A stretch of DNA of 64,000 bases, taken from assembly GCA_007693945.1 (NCBI GenBank), contig RECP01000052.1:24594-88593 (forward strand), in the 5' to 3' direction. Below are positions 43,350 to 52,947 of the stretch, piece after piece. Below the pieces are notes generated by a model. That model was given only the letters and a program-made list of their open reading frames with translations, was not told where the DNA came from and ran no database searches. Every line of letters begins with the position of its first letter. The first letter of the stretch is position 1. Both the position numbers and the translations under genes were made by a program. The stretch comes from Spirochaetaceae bacterium. Its GTDB lineage: Bacteria; Spirochaetota; Spirochaetia; DSM-27196; PWMO01.

Positions 43350-46300
43350 TCAGTAAGAAAATCCCCACGAAAAGGAAAATGTCGTATCGGTAACGAACAG
43401 CGTTTGCGGATTTTGCGGGAAGATGCTCCATTGCAGGTTGAAGAACGGTGTCTGGAACTCAAGTCCGAGTTCAGAGTCAACTTCTATCCCTCCGATAGAT
43501 TGCCCCTCCGGCTCCAGCGGATTCCTGGCCCTGATCTGTACCAGCAGCTCCAGAAATAGGGATGAACCCAGGTATTTGCCGAGAAAAACCGTGGTATTGT
43601 CCAGGTACTGTCCAAGAGACGGGGCGGTATTGTCAAGGGGCTGGTCGGCAGTATCCTCGAGCGCACCAACGACCAGGTTCTGAAACAGCTGGGTGCGAAC
43701 CGAGAAGAGGTCGAGCCTCAGCGCATCCCGAATACTGCTTTCGACCGTGTTCATGATTCCAAACGGGGTTACAATGTCGGTGGTAGCCAGCATGGCCGTC
43801 GAGATGTTGAACACGTCATCGGGACCGCCGGTTATCAGGCTGCCACCGATCAGCGAAGCGATTTCGGAATCGGTCATGGTCGGCGAAGACTCGAAACGCG
43901 GCGAAAACTCACTCAGGCGGCTGCCGTCGGCAATCAGGAAGATACGTACCGGCCCTTCTCTGCCCACTTCTCGCAGCTCGGCTCGCGCCCGCAAACGCGG
44001 ATCGAACAGCTCCTCGGTCTCGTCAAAAGCGATGCTGCCTTCACGAATATAGAAACTGCGATCGAAGTAGTATATCTCGCCACCCTGAATTCCGACGTTA
44101 CCGCGCAAACGGAACGTCCCGGCTTCGTCCGAATACTGCAAGCGAAGACGTTCATTGGCCTGGGCAAAACTACGCACCACCGGAAACTCGCGCGACGGCC
44201 AGAGGAACTCCACCCGCCGACCGGTTCGAAGCGTGAGGTCAATGGTGGTCATCGTCTCACCATCCGGCTCGCGCGGCTCATCGCGTGGCGTGACCGCAAG
44301 GGTGGTGGCGCGCGCCTCAATGTCACCGGTTATGCTGGTAAAGCCCGGCGAACCGGAAATCCGCATGCGTCCGACACCATGGCCGTCAACGTTCAGCCCG
44401 CCGAAGGTATAGGTCACCGGAACTCCAACTGCATCGGTCTGGATATCGAGCTGGAATTCGTCGACCGTCCAGCGATGCAACACAATCGTTCCACTCAAGG
44501 TGCCGACGCCGCGTCCGACCGCCGCCTCAAACGGCGTCAACTGCAGCTGTTTCTCCTGCAGTACCAGAAACATCTTTGCGGGCCCGATCGGTTCGCTCAG
44601 GTACTCCAGCCGTGCCTTCACCGCATCAGCGGTCAACGTCCCGTAGAGATCAGGATCGTTCAACGGCCCCAGCAGACGAATCCCGCCGCTAATCCGGCCC
44701 GCGTAGATCGTCAGAGCTCGCAGGTCAAACAGATCCGGCACCTCGTCAATCTGTACCAGAATCTGAGTCACGTTTGCTTCGATCTCGCCGTCCTGCAGCG
44801 TCCCGGCCGCTATAAAACGGATCGGCAGCGGATCAAGCGCCTCAACCCGGAACTGGCCGCTGCTTTGCACCACTGCGTGGACGGCATTGGAAGGCCCGCC
44901 GCTGACCGTAATACGCTCTTCGTTGCGGTCGATCGCAAAGTGCCAGTCGCCATAGCGGGCCGGCAGAAGATCGAGCCCGTCGATCTGCACGACGCCGTGA
45001 AACGGGCCGGAGAGAACCGTGCGCAGATCACGCTCCCCGTCGGGTGACTCCAGCTGCGAGCGAACGTGCAGCGTACGCGGCTGTGCTCGGTGACGAGCGT
45101 TGTTGCGAATGGTTGCCTGCAGATCGATGGTCGACGAGCGCAGGTCGATGGTACCGTGCCCGGCCGACAGCGAATGGGTGACGTACTGGCCGCGGATGGA
45201 GTCAAACGTGACCACACTCTCGGAGAACGCGACCCTGCCGTTGGCGCTGAAAGCATCGTTGCGCAGCGCGCCGTCGACCACCTGAAAGTCCGCCGTCATG
45301 CGCGGTTCACTGACCGAACCGTCTATGGTCATTACCCCGTTGACCGCCCCGCGAATGCCTTCGACTGCGCTGCGAGTCAGTGGCGAGCGTTCGAACACCA
45401 GCGCGGCGGTGATCTCCCCGCGATCGAACATGGCCTGCAGTTCGTAGCGCTCGGGAGTCTCGGCGCCGATCAGTTCCAGCTCGAGAGATGAAACGGTATT
45501 ACCGAACAGGTCATACTCGGCGCGGCCGGAACCGCTGATGCGCGAGACGGCGTCCTGATATGCCAGTTGATCGATTCGCCCCCCGAAGGCGTTGAATCTG
45601 CCGCGCAGCGCGACGTGGGCGCTCCGGCCGTTGATCGTCAAACCGCTGAGCTCCATACTGCGCACGTGCGCGTCCCATCGGTTCAGCGAGCGGTACATAC
45701 CCGATAGATCGAATGCCAGTCGAGCTCCGTTACTGGAGAAGGGCAGAGGCACGTCGCTTCCCCGGACCGAGTAGACGACTTCGCCCCCGTTGCCGATGTG
45801 GATCCTGCCGTCCAGCCCGTGACTGCCCCGAAAGGCGACCGTGCGTTGACGATCGACCAGTCCCTCGAGAGCGTAGCGGTTCTGACCATCGTGAAGCTCG
45901 GCGCTGAAGTCAACCTGGCCGCTGTGCGTCGCACGGCCGAATAGCCCCCCGCGCAGCAGATAGTCACCGCTTCCCACAACCGCGTCGCGCACTTCGAAGC
46001 CGTGATCTCCCAGGTAGAACCCGAATGCCGCATAGCGGTCAGGCCGCTGCGCCTGGTAAAGCGACACAAACGGGGCTTCTACTCTCAGGCGGTCGCCGGC
46101 GAACCCGGCGTGTACCCGCGTATCGAGCACCGTTCCGCCGAGAACCGCACGCAGCGGATCACGCTGCAGGCCCGGCACAAGGTCGGCTGCCACCTCGAGA
46201 ACCCCGTCAATCGCCGCGTTACGGAACTCGGCCACTATCTCGGTCGCACCGCCTGCGCCCGATGACCGCACACCGTTCACCTCCAGCCAGCCGCTGCGCC

Positions 46301-47675
46301 GGGCGTCCAGGAACGCCGCTGCGCTATAGAGCGTTGTACCGCCGTCGCGGCGCATCGCCAGCTCAACGTCGAAGAAACGTGAACGGTCGTAGCTCAACTG
46401 CTCGGCACGCGCCACCGTCCACCCGCCCCCTTCGCCGGAGAGCGCAAACGCGGCGGTCACCGGCCCGATTCCGTCGTAGCCGAAGCCCTCGAACAGCAGT
46501 TTGCCGTGCGGCGTTCCCTCGTCCAGATCAAGCGCTCCCTGAAACAGCGCCTGTCCCTGACCGCTGCGCACGATGAAACGCTCGATCCGTGCGCGGCGCA
46601 TATCACCGCGCACCTCCGCCTGCAATGTCAGCGGTTCCGGCACGTCGGGGTTTCGCACCCGGTTACTGACGTTCAGATCGTACGTCAGCTGCTGCGTATC
46701 GAGCGTGTAGCTCAGTTGTCCCCGTCCGCTGGTCTCACCGAGCAGCCACGGATTGAAGACTGCCAGCGCTCCGTGCAATGTAAGCACATCCGCGGGGATC
46801 ATGCCGTCAGCCTGAAAATCGACCTGCACCATTCCGGAACGCAGATCGATCACTACGCCGAGATCAATCGGCGAACGATCGCGGACCTTTCGAACGTCGA
46901 GCTGCCGACCGTCATAGTCCAGCAGGAAGGTCTGGTTGACCACGGTCGCTACCGGCGTCTCCACGCGCGGCACGTCCACGGTCAGTTGTCCGCCTACCGT
47001 GATGCCGTCCAGCGTTCCGTGAACGAACGCGTCCCGGGCAATCAGGCTGCCGGCGTTCTGATTCCGATACTCGAAACTGCCGCGCAGCGCCAGCTCCAGC
47101 GCACCGCGGTTCAGCTGCGCAACAAAGCCAAGCCCGTCGGCCCGGTACTCGGCATCCGGCCCGCGATAGTGAACGCGCATGTTGTCACCGCGCAGTCGCA
47201 GCTCGATCGGTGCCGGCGATGCGCTATCGCGGTACCGTTGGCCGTTGGTCTGCATCACCTGATGCACGAACGCCAGGACGTCCTGATCACGCACGTAGTC
47301 GAGGTCGAGAGTGCTGTTTTCCAGGCGCAACTCGGTTACAGCGTTCAGCGGCTGATCGGAGAAGAGCCGGAAGATACTGTAGTACGCCTTGACCCTGCCA
47401 ATGTCTATCAGAATATCGCGCTCACCGGGATCACCCAGAACCTTCAGCTCGCGCACGTCAAGGTAGCGAAAGACCGACGGAGAGATTGCCGAATAAGAGA
47501 TGCTGCGTCCCAGCGTTGCCTCGACGGTGGCAATCAGCTCGCTCTTCAACGCCAGCATACGCTCGTTGAGCGCGCGCTGCAACGGCACCATGGCGACCGC
47601 GGTCACCACAATCAGTGCGGCGAGCGTGAGTAGCTGCGCGAGGTGGATGCGGCCGAAACCGCCGGATTGTTTCAT
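43350..47675 (-). CDS. tamB: TamB-like (DUF490) envelope protein
   Basis: A 1441-residue protein anchored by an N-terminal helix (LLTLAALIVVTAVAMVPLQR) and otherwise made of long beta-repeat segments predicted to form a groove across the periplasm. The C-terminal 400 residues are the TamB/DUF490 domain (FRLRGNVGIQGGEIYYFDRS, SLIGGSLITGGPDDVFNIST) and it ends in aromatic strands TFSFSWGFSY. TamB-type proteins are linked to outer-membrane protein assembly and phospholipid transport. As I recall, the same gene order upstream of bamA is known from Borrelia, where TamB interacts with BamA. A divergent gap of 80 bases separates it from tmk. Confidence 0.88.
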   Translation of the reverse strand: MKQSGGFGRIHLAQLLTLAALIVVTAVAMVPLQRALNERMLALKSELIATVEATLGRSISYSAISPSVFRYLDVRELKVLGDPGERDILIDIGRVKAYYSIFRLFSDQPLNAVTELRLENSTLDLDYVRDQDVLAFVHQVMQTNGQRYRDSASPAPIELRLRGDNMRVHYRGPDAEYRADGLGFVAQLNRGALELALRGSFEYRNQNAGSLIARDAFVHGTLDGITVGGQLTVDVPRVETPVATVVNQTFLLDYDGRQLDVRKVRDRSPIDLGVVIDLRSGMVQVDFQADGMIPADVLTLHGALAVFNPWLLGETSGRGQLSYTLDTQQLTYDLNVSNRVRNPDVPEPLTLQAEVRGDMRRARIERFIVRSGQGQALFQGALDLDEGTPHGKLLFEGFGYDGIGPVTAAFALSGEGGGWTVARAEQLSYDRSRFFDVELAMRRDGGTTLYSAAAFLDARRSGWLEVNGVRSSGAGGATEIVAEFRNAAIDGVLEVAADLVPGLQRDPLRAVLGGTVLDTRVHAGFAGDRLRVEAPFVSLYQAQRPDRYAAFGFYLGDHGFEVRDAVVGSGDYLLRGGLFGRATHSGQVDFSAELHDGQNRYALEGLVDRQRTVAFRGSHGLDGRIHIGNGGEVVYSVRGSDVPLPFSSNGARLAFDLSGMYRSLNRWDAHVRSMELSGLTINGRSAHVALRGRFNAFGGRIDQLAYQDAVSRISGSGRAEYDLFGNTVSSLELELIGAETPERYELQAMFDRGEITAALVFERSPLTRSAVEGIRGAVNGVMTIDGSVSEPRMTADFQVVDGALRNDAFSANGRVAFSESVVTFDSIRGQYVTHSLSAGHGTIDLRSSTIDLQATIRNNARHRAQPRTLHVRSQLESPDGERDLRTVLSGPFHGVVQIDGLDLLPARYGDWHFAIDRNEERITVSGGPSNAVHAVVQSSGQFRVEALDPLPIRFIAAGTLQDGEIEANVTQILVQIDEVPDLFDLRALTIYAGRISGGIRLLGPLNDPDLYGTLTADAVKARLEYLSEPIGPAKMFLVLQEKQLQLTPFEAAVGRGVGTLSGTIVLHRWTVDEFQLDIQTDAVGVPVTYTFGGLNVDGHGVGRMRISGSPGFTSITGDIEARATTLAVTPRDEPREPDGETMTTIDLTLRTGRRVEFLWPSREFPVVRSFAQANERLRLQYSDEAGTFRLRGNVGIQGGEIYYFDRSFYIREGSIAFDETEELFDPRLRARAELREVGREGPVRIFLIADGSRLSEFSPRFESSPTMTDSEIASLIGGSLITGGPDDVFNISTAMLATTDIVTPFGIMNTVESSIRDALRLDLFSVRTQLFQNLVVGALEDTADQPLDNTAPSLGQYLDNTTVFLGKYLGSSLFLELLVQIRARNPLEPEGQSIGGIEVDSELGLEFQTPFFNLQWSIFPQNPQTLFVTDTTFSFSWGFSY

Positions 47676-47755
47676 CCAGTCATCTATTCCCGTTCTTCCG
47701 TCAATACTATAGTATCACAGCGCATCACGGAATAAAAGATGGTGCCTGACCGCGT

Positions 47756-48376
47756 ATGAGAGAGTTATTGGAACGTTTTATTGTATTCGAAGGTCTCGAT
47801 GGAGCCGGCACCACTACCCAGGCCGATCTGCTCTGCCGCACCATGCGCCGCAACGATACACCGGTGCGGCCGACAGCCGAACCAACCGATGGCCCCGTCG
47901 GTCGCCTGATTCGTGCGGCGCTGCACCACAAACTGACCTTGACACCCGATACCCTGGCCTACCTCTATGCCGCGGACCGTAACGAACACCTCTATGCCCC
48001 CGAACACGGCATATGTGCCGGCATACGGGATTCGTGGGTAGTCTGTGACCGCTACCTCTTCTCGTCGCTTGCCTATCAAACCGTCGATTGCCCGCCGCAG
48101 CTTGTTGATGCCCTCAACGCTTCGTTTCCGCTACCGCAGTGGCTGTTCTACATCGATGTCGATCCTGAGACCTGCGCCCGCCGGCGCGCGGCGCGCGGAC
48201 GCGAGGAGCTCTACGACAGCATCGTTTTCCAGCGCCGGGTCTACGCCAATTATGACCGGATTCTGCGCGATTTCGCAGGCTCTGCCGGCATGCGTATGAT
48301 TCGCATCGACGGAGCACAGCTGCCTGAGACTGTCAGCGCGCGGGTATGCAGCGAACTGGGATTTACGCCGATATAG
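47756..48376 (+). CDS. tmk: Thymidylate kinase with altered P-loop
   Basis: A 206-residue dTMP kinase by overall sequence: FIVFEGLDGAGTTTQADLL at the P-loop, PTDGPVGRLIRAALHHKL, then WVVCDRYLFSSLAYQ (the DRY motif) and LFYIDVDPETCARRRAARGR (LID). The P-loop reads GAGTTTQ where the family has GAGKTTQ: the codon at the lysine position is ACC. The lysine that normally contacts ATP phosphates is therefore absent. The LID has several arginines that could compensate. A downstream exported protein follows six bases after the stop. A TATAGT box lies at 47708-47713, but no good -35 was found. Confidence 0.82.
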   Translation: MRELLERFIVFEGLDGAGTTTQADLLCRTMRRNDTPVRPTAEPTDGPVGRLIRAALHHKLTLTPDTLAYLYAADRNEHLYAPEHGICAGIRDSWVVCDRYLFSSLAYQTVDCPPQLVDALNASFPLPQWLFYIDVDPETCARRRAARGREELYDSIVFQRRVYANYDRILRDFAGSAGMRMIRIDGAQLPETVSARVCSELGFTPI

Positions 48377-48382
48377 ATAGGG

Positions 48383-48982
48383 ATGAAACGCGCGCTCGCG
48401 TTACTGGTGCTGGCAGCCGTGGTGACGGCGCCGGCTTATTCGTATCGCATTCTCTACAAGGAGCAATTCTACCGCCTCTACCGCCAGAACTTCTATCAGT
48501 ACCCGGAGCGCATCGCCGAGAACATCTACTGGCTGGAACACGCACTTGCGGCGGACTTCGCCAATCCGCTGTTCGCGCTGGCACGCATCGAGGATCCCGC
48601 GCACTGGGAACGTTATCGCTACCTGTTCATGATGCACGTTAATCTGAAGATGGTGGATCTCTATCTCCGCTGGGGCAGCAAGTACAACAAGTTCACCGCC
48701 TATTTCTTCAACTATCCCTGGCAACGCCAGAACCTTGAAAGCCTTGAGACCGCCGAATCGCTGTTCCGGACCGCACTCTATTACTGGGATGAAGCGCTCG
48801 AATGGTCTGCGCGAGCCTGGGAGCTGCGCACCCTTCAACTGCCGCAAATCCAGTACTGGCAGGATGAGAACCATCGAATCGAGACAGGATCGCTCGATTA
48901 TGAGGCGATCATCGGCCGGCACCTCAATCGCCTCGAGGACGTACGACGCGCCTTTCTGCAGATGGATGAGTATACCTACTGA
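48383..48982 (+). CDS. Small exported protein, function unknown
   Basis: A 199-residue protein with a signal peptide (MKRALALLVLAAVVTAPAYS) and an aromatic- and Tyr-rich helical mature part (FYRLYRQNFYQYPERIAENI, LFMMHVNLKMVDLYLRWGSK, TAYFFNYPWQRQNLESLE). No domain recognised. It is the second gene after tmk (six-base gap) and its last seven bases overlap the 3' end of queA on the other strand. Confidence 0.6.
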   Translation: MKRALALLVLAAVVTAPAYSYRILYKEQFYRLYRQNFYQYPERIAENIYWLEHALAADFANPLFALARIEDPAHWERYRYLFMMHVNLKMVDLYLRWGSKYNKFTAYFFNYPWQRQNLESLETAESLFRTALYYWDEALEWSARAWELRTLQLPQIQYWQDENHRIETGSLDYEAIIGRHLNRLEDVRRAFLQMDEYTY

Positions 48983-50016
48983 TGCAGGTACATCGCGTCA
49001 CCGTACGAGAAGAACCGGTAACGCTCGGCGACGGCGTGATCGTAAGCTGCCAGGATTGCCTCGCGCCCCGCGAACGCCGCCACCATCACAATCAGCGACG
49101 ACTGCGGAGTATGGAAGTTGGTCACCATTTCATCGACCGCCCGGAACTGATAGCCCGGATAGATGAATAACCCGGTATCACCGGCCCCGGCGATCAGTTC
49201 CCCCGGCCCATCGCCTCTACCGGGAGTCCAGGCGCTCTCCAGGGTGCGCACCGAAGTAGTGCCGACCGCGACAATCGGCCGCCCGGCCCGTCGGGCGCGG
49301 GTTACCGCCTTCGCGGTTGCGTCCGGCACCCGGTAGCGCTCACGATGCATGCGGTGCTCAGTGACAAGCCGGCTGCGTATCGGCTGAAACGTTCCAAGAC
49401 CAACATGCAACGTGACGAAGCAGCGCTCGATGCCGCGCCGGTCGATACGCCTCAGCAGCTCCGGTGTGAAGTGCAGCCCTGCGGTCGGCGCAGCCGCGGA
49501 TCCGCTGCGCCCGGCGTAGACCGTCTGGTACCGCTGTCGGTCTTGATCGCAATCCGTACGCCGGATGTAGGGCGGCAACGGTACGTGACCGTACTGCTCC
49601 AGCGCGGCGTCGGTCACCGGCTGCGAGAATCTCAAGCGCACCGTCTGGCCCTCACGCAACACGACTTCGGCGGTCAGTCCGTCGGCAAGTTGCAGCAGCA
49701 CTCCCTCACGTGCGCGTCTTGCCGGAGCGGCCAGCGCGGTCCAGCTTACGCCGCTGCTGTCAAGCGGATCGAGCAGCAGGACCTCCACGCGACCGCCGGC
49801 GGCCCTGCCGAGCAGACGACACGGCCGCACCCGCGTATCGTTGAACACCATCAGAGCGTCACGCGGAAGCAGGTCGGGCAGATCAACGACGCGCCGATCT
49901 CGTAGCGCGCCGCCACCGCGCGGCATGCAGAGCAGACGTGCCGTCTGGCGATCCGCGACAGGAGTCTGCGCGATCAGTTCACTCGGAATTTCGAAACAGA
50001 AGTCCCTGGTCTTCAT
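48976..50016 (-). CDS. queA: S-adenosylmethionine:tRNA ribosyltransferase-isomerase
   Basis: A 346-residue QueA that adds the epoxycyclopentane group to preQ1-34 in tRNA, the step after Tgt. The N-terminus [65 protein letters not shown] and [18 protein letters not shown] are all diagnostic. The ATG at 50016 matches the family start and overlaps ruvB by 38 bases. An ATG 19 codons earlier would lie wholly in ruvB. The tgt gene is 26 kb away at 22220. Confidence 0.96.
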   Translation of the reverse strand: MKTRDFCFEIPSELIAQTPVADRQTARLLCMPRGGGALRDRRVVDLPDLLPRDALMVFNDTRVRPCRLLGRAAGGRVEVLLLDPLDSSGVSWTALAAPARRAREGVLLQLADGLTAEVVLREGQTVRLRFSQPVTDAALEQYGHVPLPPYIRRTDCDQDRQRYQTVYAGRSGSAAAPTAGLHFTPELLRRIDRRGIERCFVTLHVGLGTFQPIRSRLVTEHRMHRERYRVPDATAKAVTRARRAGRPIVAVGTTSVRTLESAWTPGRGDGPGELIAGAGDTGLFIYPGYQFRAVDEMVTNFHTPQSSLIVMVAAFAGREAILAAYDHAVAERYRFFSYGDAMYLHQ

Positions 50017-51022
50017 CGTTCTCCGGCGGAACCCCCGGCAACCCCAAGTGCTGGTAGGCCAACGCAGTAGCAACTCGCCCGCGCGGGGTGCGCATCAGGA
50101 AGCCGCGCTGTATCAGGTACGGCTCGTAGAAATCCTCCAGCGTGTCAATCGTCTCCCCTACGGAAATGGCCAGTGTCTCCGCGCCCACAGGCCCCCCGTT
50201 GTACGTGCGAATGATGGTCTCCAGGATGCGCCTGTCGTGCTGCTCCAGTCCGTAGACATCGATTTCGAGACGCCGCATACTCTCGTCAACCAGGGCCGCG
50301 GTAATGCGCCCGTCGCCCAGAACCTCGGCGAAGTCGCGTACGCGGCGTAACAAGCGGTTGGCCACTCGAGGTGTACCACGCGAACAGCGCGCCAGCGTTG
50401 CGACTGCGGTTGCCTCCAGCTCTACGTCCAGAATCGTCGCTGAACGGCATATGATCTTGCGGATGTCTGCCAGGGTGTAGAAATCGAGCCGCACCGGGAT
50501 TCCGAAACGGCTGTAGAGCGGTCCGGCAACCAGACCGGCCTTGGTCGTGGCTCCTATCAGAGTGAACGGCGGAACCGGAATCCGAACGGTCCGCGCCGAC
50601 GGACCCTGGCCGATAATCCAGTCGAGCTGGTAGTCCTCCATCGCGATATAGAGCATCTCTTCGATGGCCGGCTTCAGTCGGTGAATCTCGTCAATGAAGA
50701 ATACCGAACGCTCGCTGACGGTGGTCAGGATGCCGGCCAGATCCTTGGGCTTCTCGAGTGCCGGCGCCGCCGTAACCTTGAAATCAACACCCATCTCCTG
50801 GGCCATGATACCGGCCAGGGTAGTCTTCCCGAGTCCCGGAGGGCCGCTGAGAAAGACGTGATCCAGCGCGTCACCGCGGTTGCGTGCAGCCGTGATGAAC
50901 ACCTCGAGGTTCTTCTTGACCGCATCCTGCCCCTGGAACTCGTCCAGTCGCGACGGCCGCAGCCGCTGCTCGACAGCGTCGTCATCGGGAATCTCGGGGT
51001 GCAGCAGGCCGGGATCACTCAT
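49979..51022 (-). CDS. ruvB: Holliday junction branch-migration ATPase RuvB
   Basis: A 347-residue AAA+ motor. [20 protein letters not shown] opens it, Walker A is [13 protein letters not shown], the sensor region follows [20 protein letters not shown], and the C-terminal winged helix has [19 protein letters not shown]. RuvB hexamers pump DNA through RuvA-bound junctions. The start overlaps the ruvA stop by four bases (ATGA). Length matches the family. Confidence 0.97.
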   Translation of the reverse strand: MSDPGLLHPEIPDDDAVEQRLRPSRLDEFQGQDAVKKNLEVFITAARNRGDALDHVFLSGPPGLGKTTLAGIMAQEMGVDFKVTAAPALEKPKDLAGILTTVSERSVFFIDEIHRLKPAIEEMLYIAMEDYQLDWIIGQGPSARTVRIPVPPFTLIGATTKAGLVAGPLYSRFGIPVRLDFYTLADIRKIICRSATILDVELEATAVATLARCSRGTPRVANRLLRRVRDFAEVLGDGRITAALVDESMRRLEIDVYGLEQHDRRILETIIRTYNGGPVGAETLAISVGETIDTLEDFYEPYLIQRGFLMRTPRGRVATALAYQHLGLPGVPPENDEDQGLLFRNSE

Positions 51023-51621
51023 CGTTTTTCACCACTGCTGAGCGATACAATCGCCCGGCGCAGGATCTCTGATTCGCGCAGTTCAAGCCCGACCCCGTCC
51101 TCATCAACACCACGCTCCGCCGCGACCGCGGCGGCCTGAGCAGCCCTGCGGTCAAATCCCATGTCAACCAGGGCGGCAACGATCTCCGTACCCGCGGCTC
51201 CATCGGCGCTGCCGCCATCGAGACTCAGCTTCCCCTGCAAGCTAACCAGGATCTTCTGCGCCGTCTTGCGGCCCAACCCCGGAAGCGCTGCCAGCGAATC
51301 GACGTCGCCGGCTTCCAGAATCGCCGGCAGGCGATCAATACCGGCGCCCGAGAGAATCCTTAGTGCCTGCTTTGGCCCCACCCCGCTGACTTTGATCAGT
51401 TCCAGAAACAGCGCTCGTTCGGCCACCGAGTGAAAACCATACAGTCGCATGACGTCTTCGCGGTGGTGCAGGTAGGTGAATACGCGCACCACATCCTGCG
51501 AACGAGCCAGCGTGCCGATGGTCTGCGCTGAGGTTTCCAGATCCCACTCCACGCCGGAGGTTTCTATGCGAATGCCGTAGGTGGTAGTCTCGGTCAGCCG
51601 ACCCGTCAAGCTATTGAACAC
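51019..51621 (-). CDS. ruvA: Holliday junction recognition protein RuvA
   Basis: A 200-residue protein with an OB-fold N-terminus ([20 protein letters not shown]), two helix-hairpin-helix motifs ([37 protein letters not shown]) and a C-terminal UBA-like domain ([19 protein letters not shown]) that contacts RuvB. It is 11 bases downstream of ruvC. The order yebC-ruvC-ruvA-ruvB is standard. Confidence 0.96.
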   Translation of the reverse strand: MFNSLTGRLTETTTYGIRIETSGVEWDLETSAQTIGTLARSQDVVRVFTYLHHREDVMRLYGFHSVAERALFLELIKVSGVGPKQALRILSGAGIDRLPAILEAGDVDSLAALPGLGRKTAQKILVSLQGKLSLDGGSADGAAGTEIVAALVDMGFDRRAAQAAAVAAERGVDEDGVGLELRESEILRRAIVSLSSGEKR

Positions 51622-51632
51622 GGTATTCCCTC

Positions 51633-52139
51633 TCAGCTCTCGCGAGCCGCCTGAATGCGCGCACCCACTTCGACGCTGTGGTAGTGGCAGATGGCGGCGG
51701 CCAACGCGTCGGCGGCGTGATCCGGTCGAGGAGCTTCACTCAGCCCCAGCAGTACCCGCACAAGATCCTGCACCTGGTGCTTTTCCGCGCGTCCCTGGCC
51801 GACAATAGCCTGTTTGATGGCCTGCGGCGGGTACTCCGTCGTCACAATGCCGCGCGCGTGCAGCAACAGCAGTACCACGCCGCGCGCCTGTGCCACCGGT
51901 ATGGCACTGGTAACGTTGCGCGCGAAGTAGAGACTCTCGACTCCGGCATCCGACGGCCGGTAGCGCTCCAGAAGATCGTCCAACCGCCGGTAGAGCTGGT
52001 GTAGCCGCCGTCCCACGCTGTCACCGGCTTCGGTGGTGATCACACCGTGGTCAAGATGGCGAAACCGGTTGGCTTCTATGCCAATCACTCCGTAACCGGT
52101 CTGCGCAAGTCCCGGGTCAATGCCCAGAATGATCCTCAT
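51633..52139 (-). CDS. ruvC: Holliday junction resolvase RuvC
   Basis: A 168-residue RNase H-fold nuclease. It has the first catalytic Asp in ILGIDPGLAQTGYGVIGIE, the Glu in AGVESLYFARNVTSAIPVAQ and the acidic pair near PDHAADALAAAICHYHS. YPPQAIKQAIVGQGRAEKHQ is the usual loop. The start overlaps the yebC stop by four bases. All catalytic residues are present. Confidence 0.96.
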   Translation of the reverse strand: MRIILGIDPGLAQTGYGVIGIEANRFRHLDHGVITTEAGDSVGRRLHQLYRRLDDLLERYRPSDAGVESLYFARNVTSAIPVAQARGVVLLLLHARGIVTTEYPPQAIKQAIVGQGRAEKHQVQDLVRVLLGLSEAPRPDHAADALAAAICHYHSVEVGARIQAARES

Positions 52140-52879
52140 GCCTGCCCGTCGAAGTCATCCGGAATCTCAAGATTTGTGTACACTTCTTGCACGTCATCGT
52201 GATCGTCGAGACTCTCGATCATCCGCAACGCCTTCTGCGTACCCTCGCTGTCAAGCGTGACGGTAGCATCCGGCAGCATGGTCAGCGATGCGTCGAGGTG
52301 CTCGAAGTCCGCCTCCTCCATCGCGCCGACCACGGCGTGAAACTCTTCGGGACTGCAGGTGACTTCGATCGTATCACCCTGGGTAACGACATCGTCGGCT
52401 CCGGCCTCCAGTGCCTGCTCCAGGATCTGATCCTCGGTGTAGTTTTCGGTTGAATAACTGATCACGCCGCGACGCTGGAACAGGTAGCTGACGCAGCCGG
52501 TCTCGCCGAGATTCCCGCCCCCCTTGGAAAAGATGCTGCGCACGTCCGCGGCGGTGCGATTCTTGTTGTCCGTCAGAGCGTCCACCATGATTGCCACGCC
52601 GCCGGGGCCGTAACCCTCGTAGGTGATTTCCAGGTAGTCAACGCCCTCGAGCTCGCCGGTACCTTTCTTGATCGCTCTCTCGACATTGTCCTTGGGCATG
52701 TTGGCGGTCTTGGCTTTCAGAACCGCCGTCCGCAGCCGCGGGTTGGCGTCCATATCGCCGCCGCCGAGCCTCGCCGAAACAGTTATCTCCTTGATGAGCT
52801 TGGTGAAGATCTTGCCGCGTTTGGCGTCCTGAGCACCTTTCTTGTGCCGGATAGTCGCCCATTTGCTATGGCCTGACAT
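52136..52879 (-). CDS. yebC: YebC/TACO1-family protein
   Basis: A 247-residue protein with the signature N-terminus MSGHSKWATIRHKKGAQDAK and KIFTKLIKEI, then NMPKDNVERAIKKGTGELEG and YEGYGPGGVAIMVDALTDNK. YebC-family members are annotated as transcriptional regulators; TACO1 and some bacterial YebC proteins help ribosomes pass proline-rich stretches. A TTGACA promoter lies at 52918-52947. Placement upstream of ruvC is common. Confidence 0.95.
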   Translation of the reverse strand: MSGHSKWATIRHKKGAQDAKRGKIFTKLIKEITVSARLGGGDMDANPRLRTAVLKAKTANMPKDNVERAIKKGTGELEGVDYLEITYEGYGPGGVAIMVDALTDNKNRTAADVRSIFSKGGGNLGETGCVSYLFQRRGVISYSTENYTEDQILEQALEAGADDVVTQGDTIEVTCSPEEFHAVVGAMEEADFEHLDASLTMLPDATVTLDSEGTQKALRMIESLDDHDDVQEVYTNLEIPDDFDGQA

Positions 52880-52917
52880 GAACAGCCTCTCTGATTGTTA
52901 CGAATAGTGTGCCGCTA

Positions 52918-52947
52918 ACGCTACCACCGGCGCGCAAATGCTGTCAA
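52918..52947 (-). promoter_or_regulatory. Promoter of yebC-ruvCAB-queA
   Basis: On the minus strand TTGACA (52942-52947) and TAGCGT (52918-52923) are 18 bases apart. The hemW TGA stop (52944-52946) is embedded in the -35 box. The -10 box is a moderate match. Confidence 0.5.

Noticed and set aside
46506..47633. 375-codon open frame on the plus strand
   Set aside because: Antisense shadow of the tamB-like gene at 43350-47675.
47676..47755. Divergent promoters between tamB and tmk
   Set aside because: A self-complementary ACTATAGT can serve as a -10 on both strands, but no acceptable -35 was found on either, so it is mentioned only under tmk.
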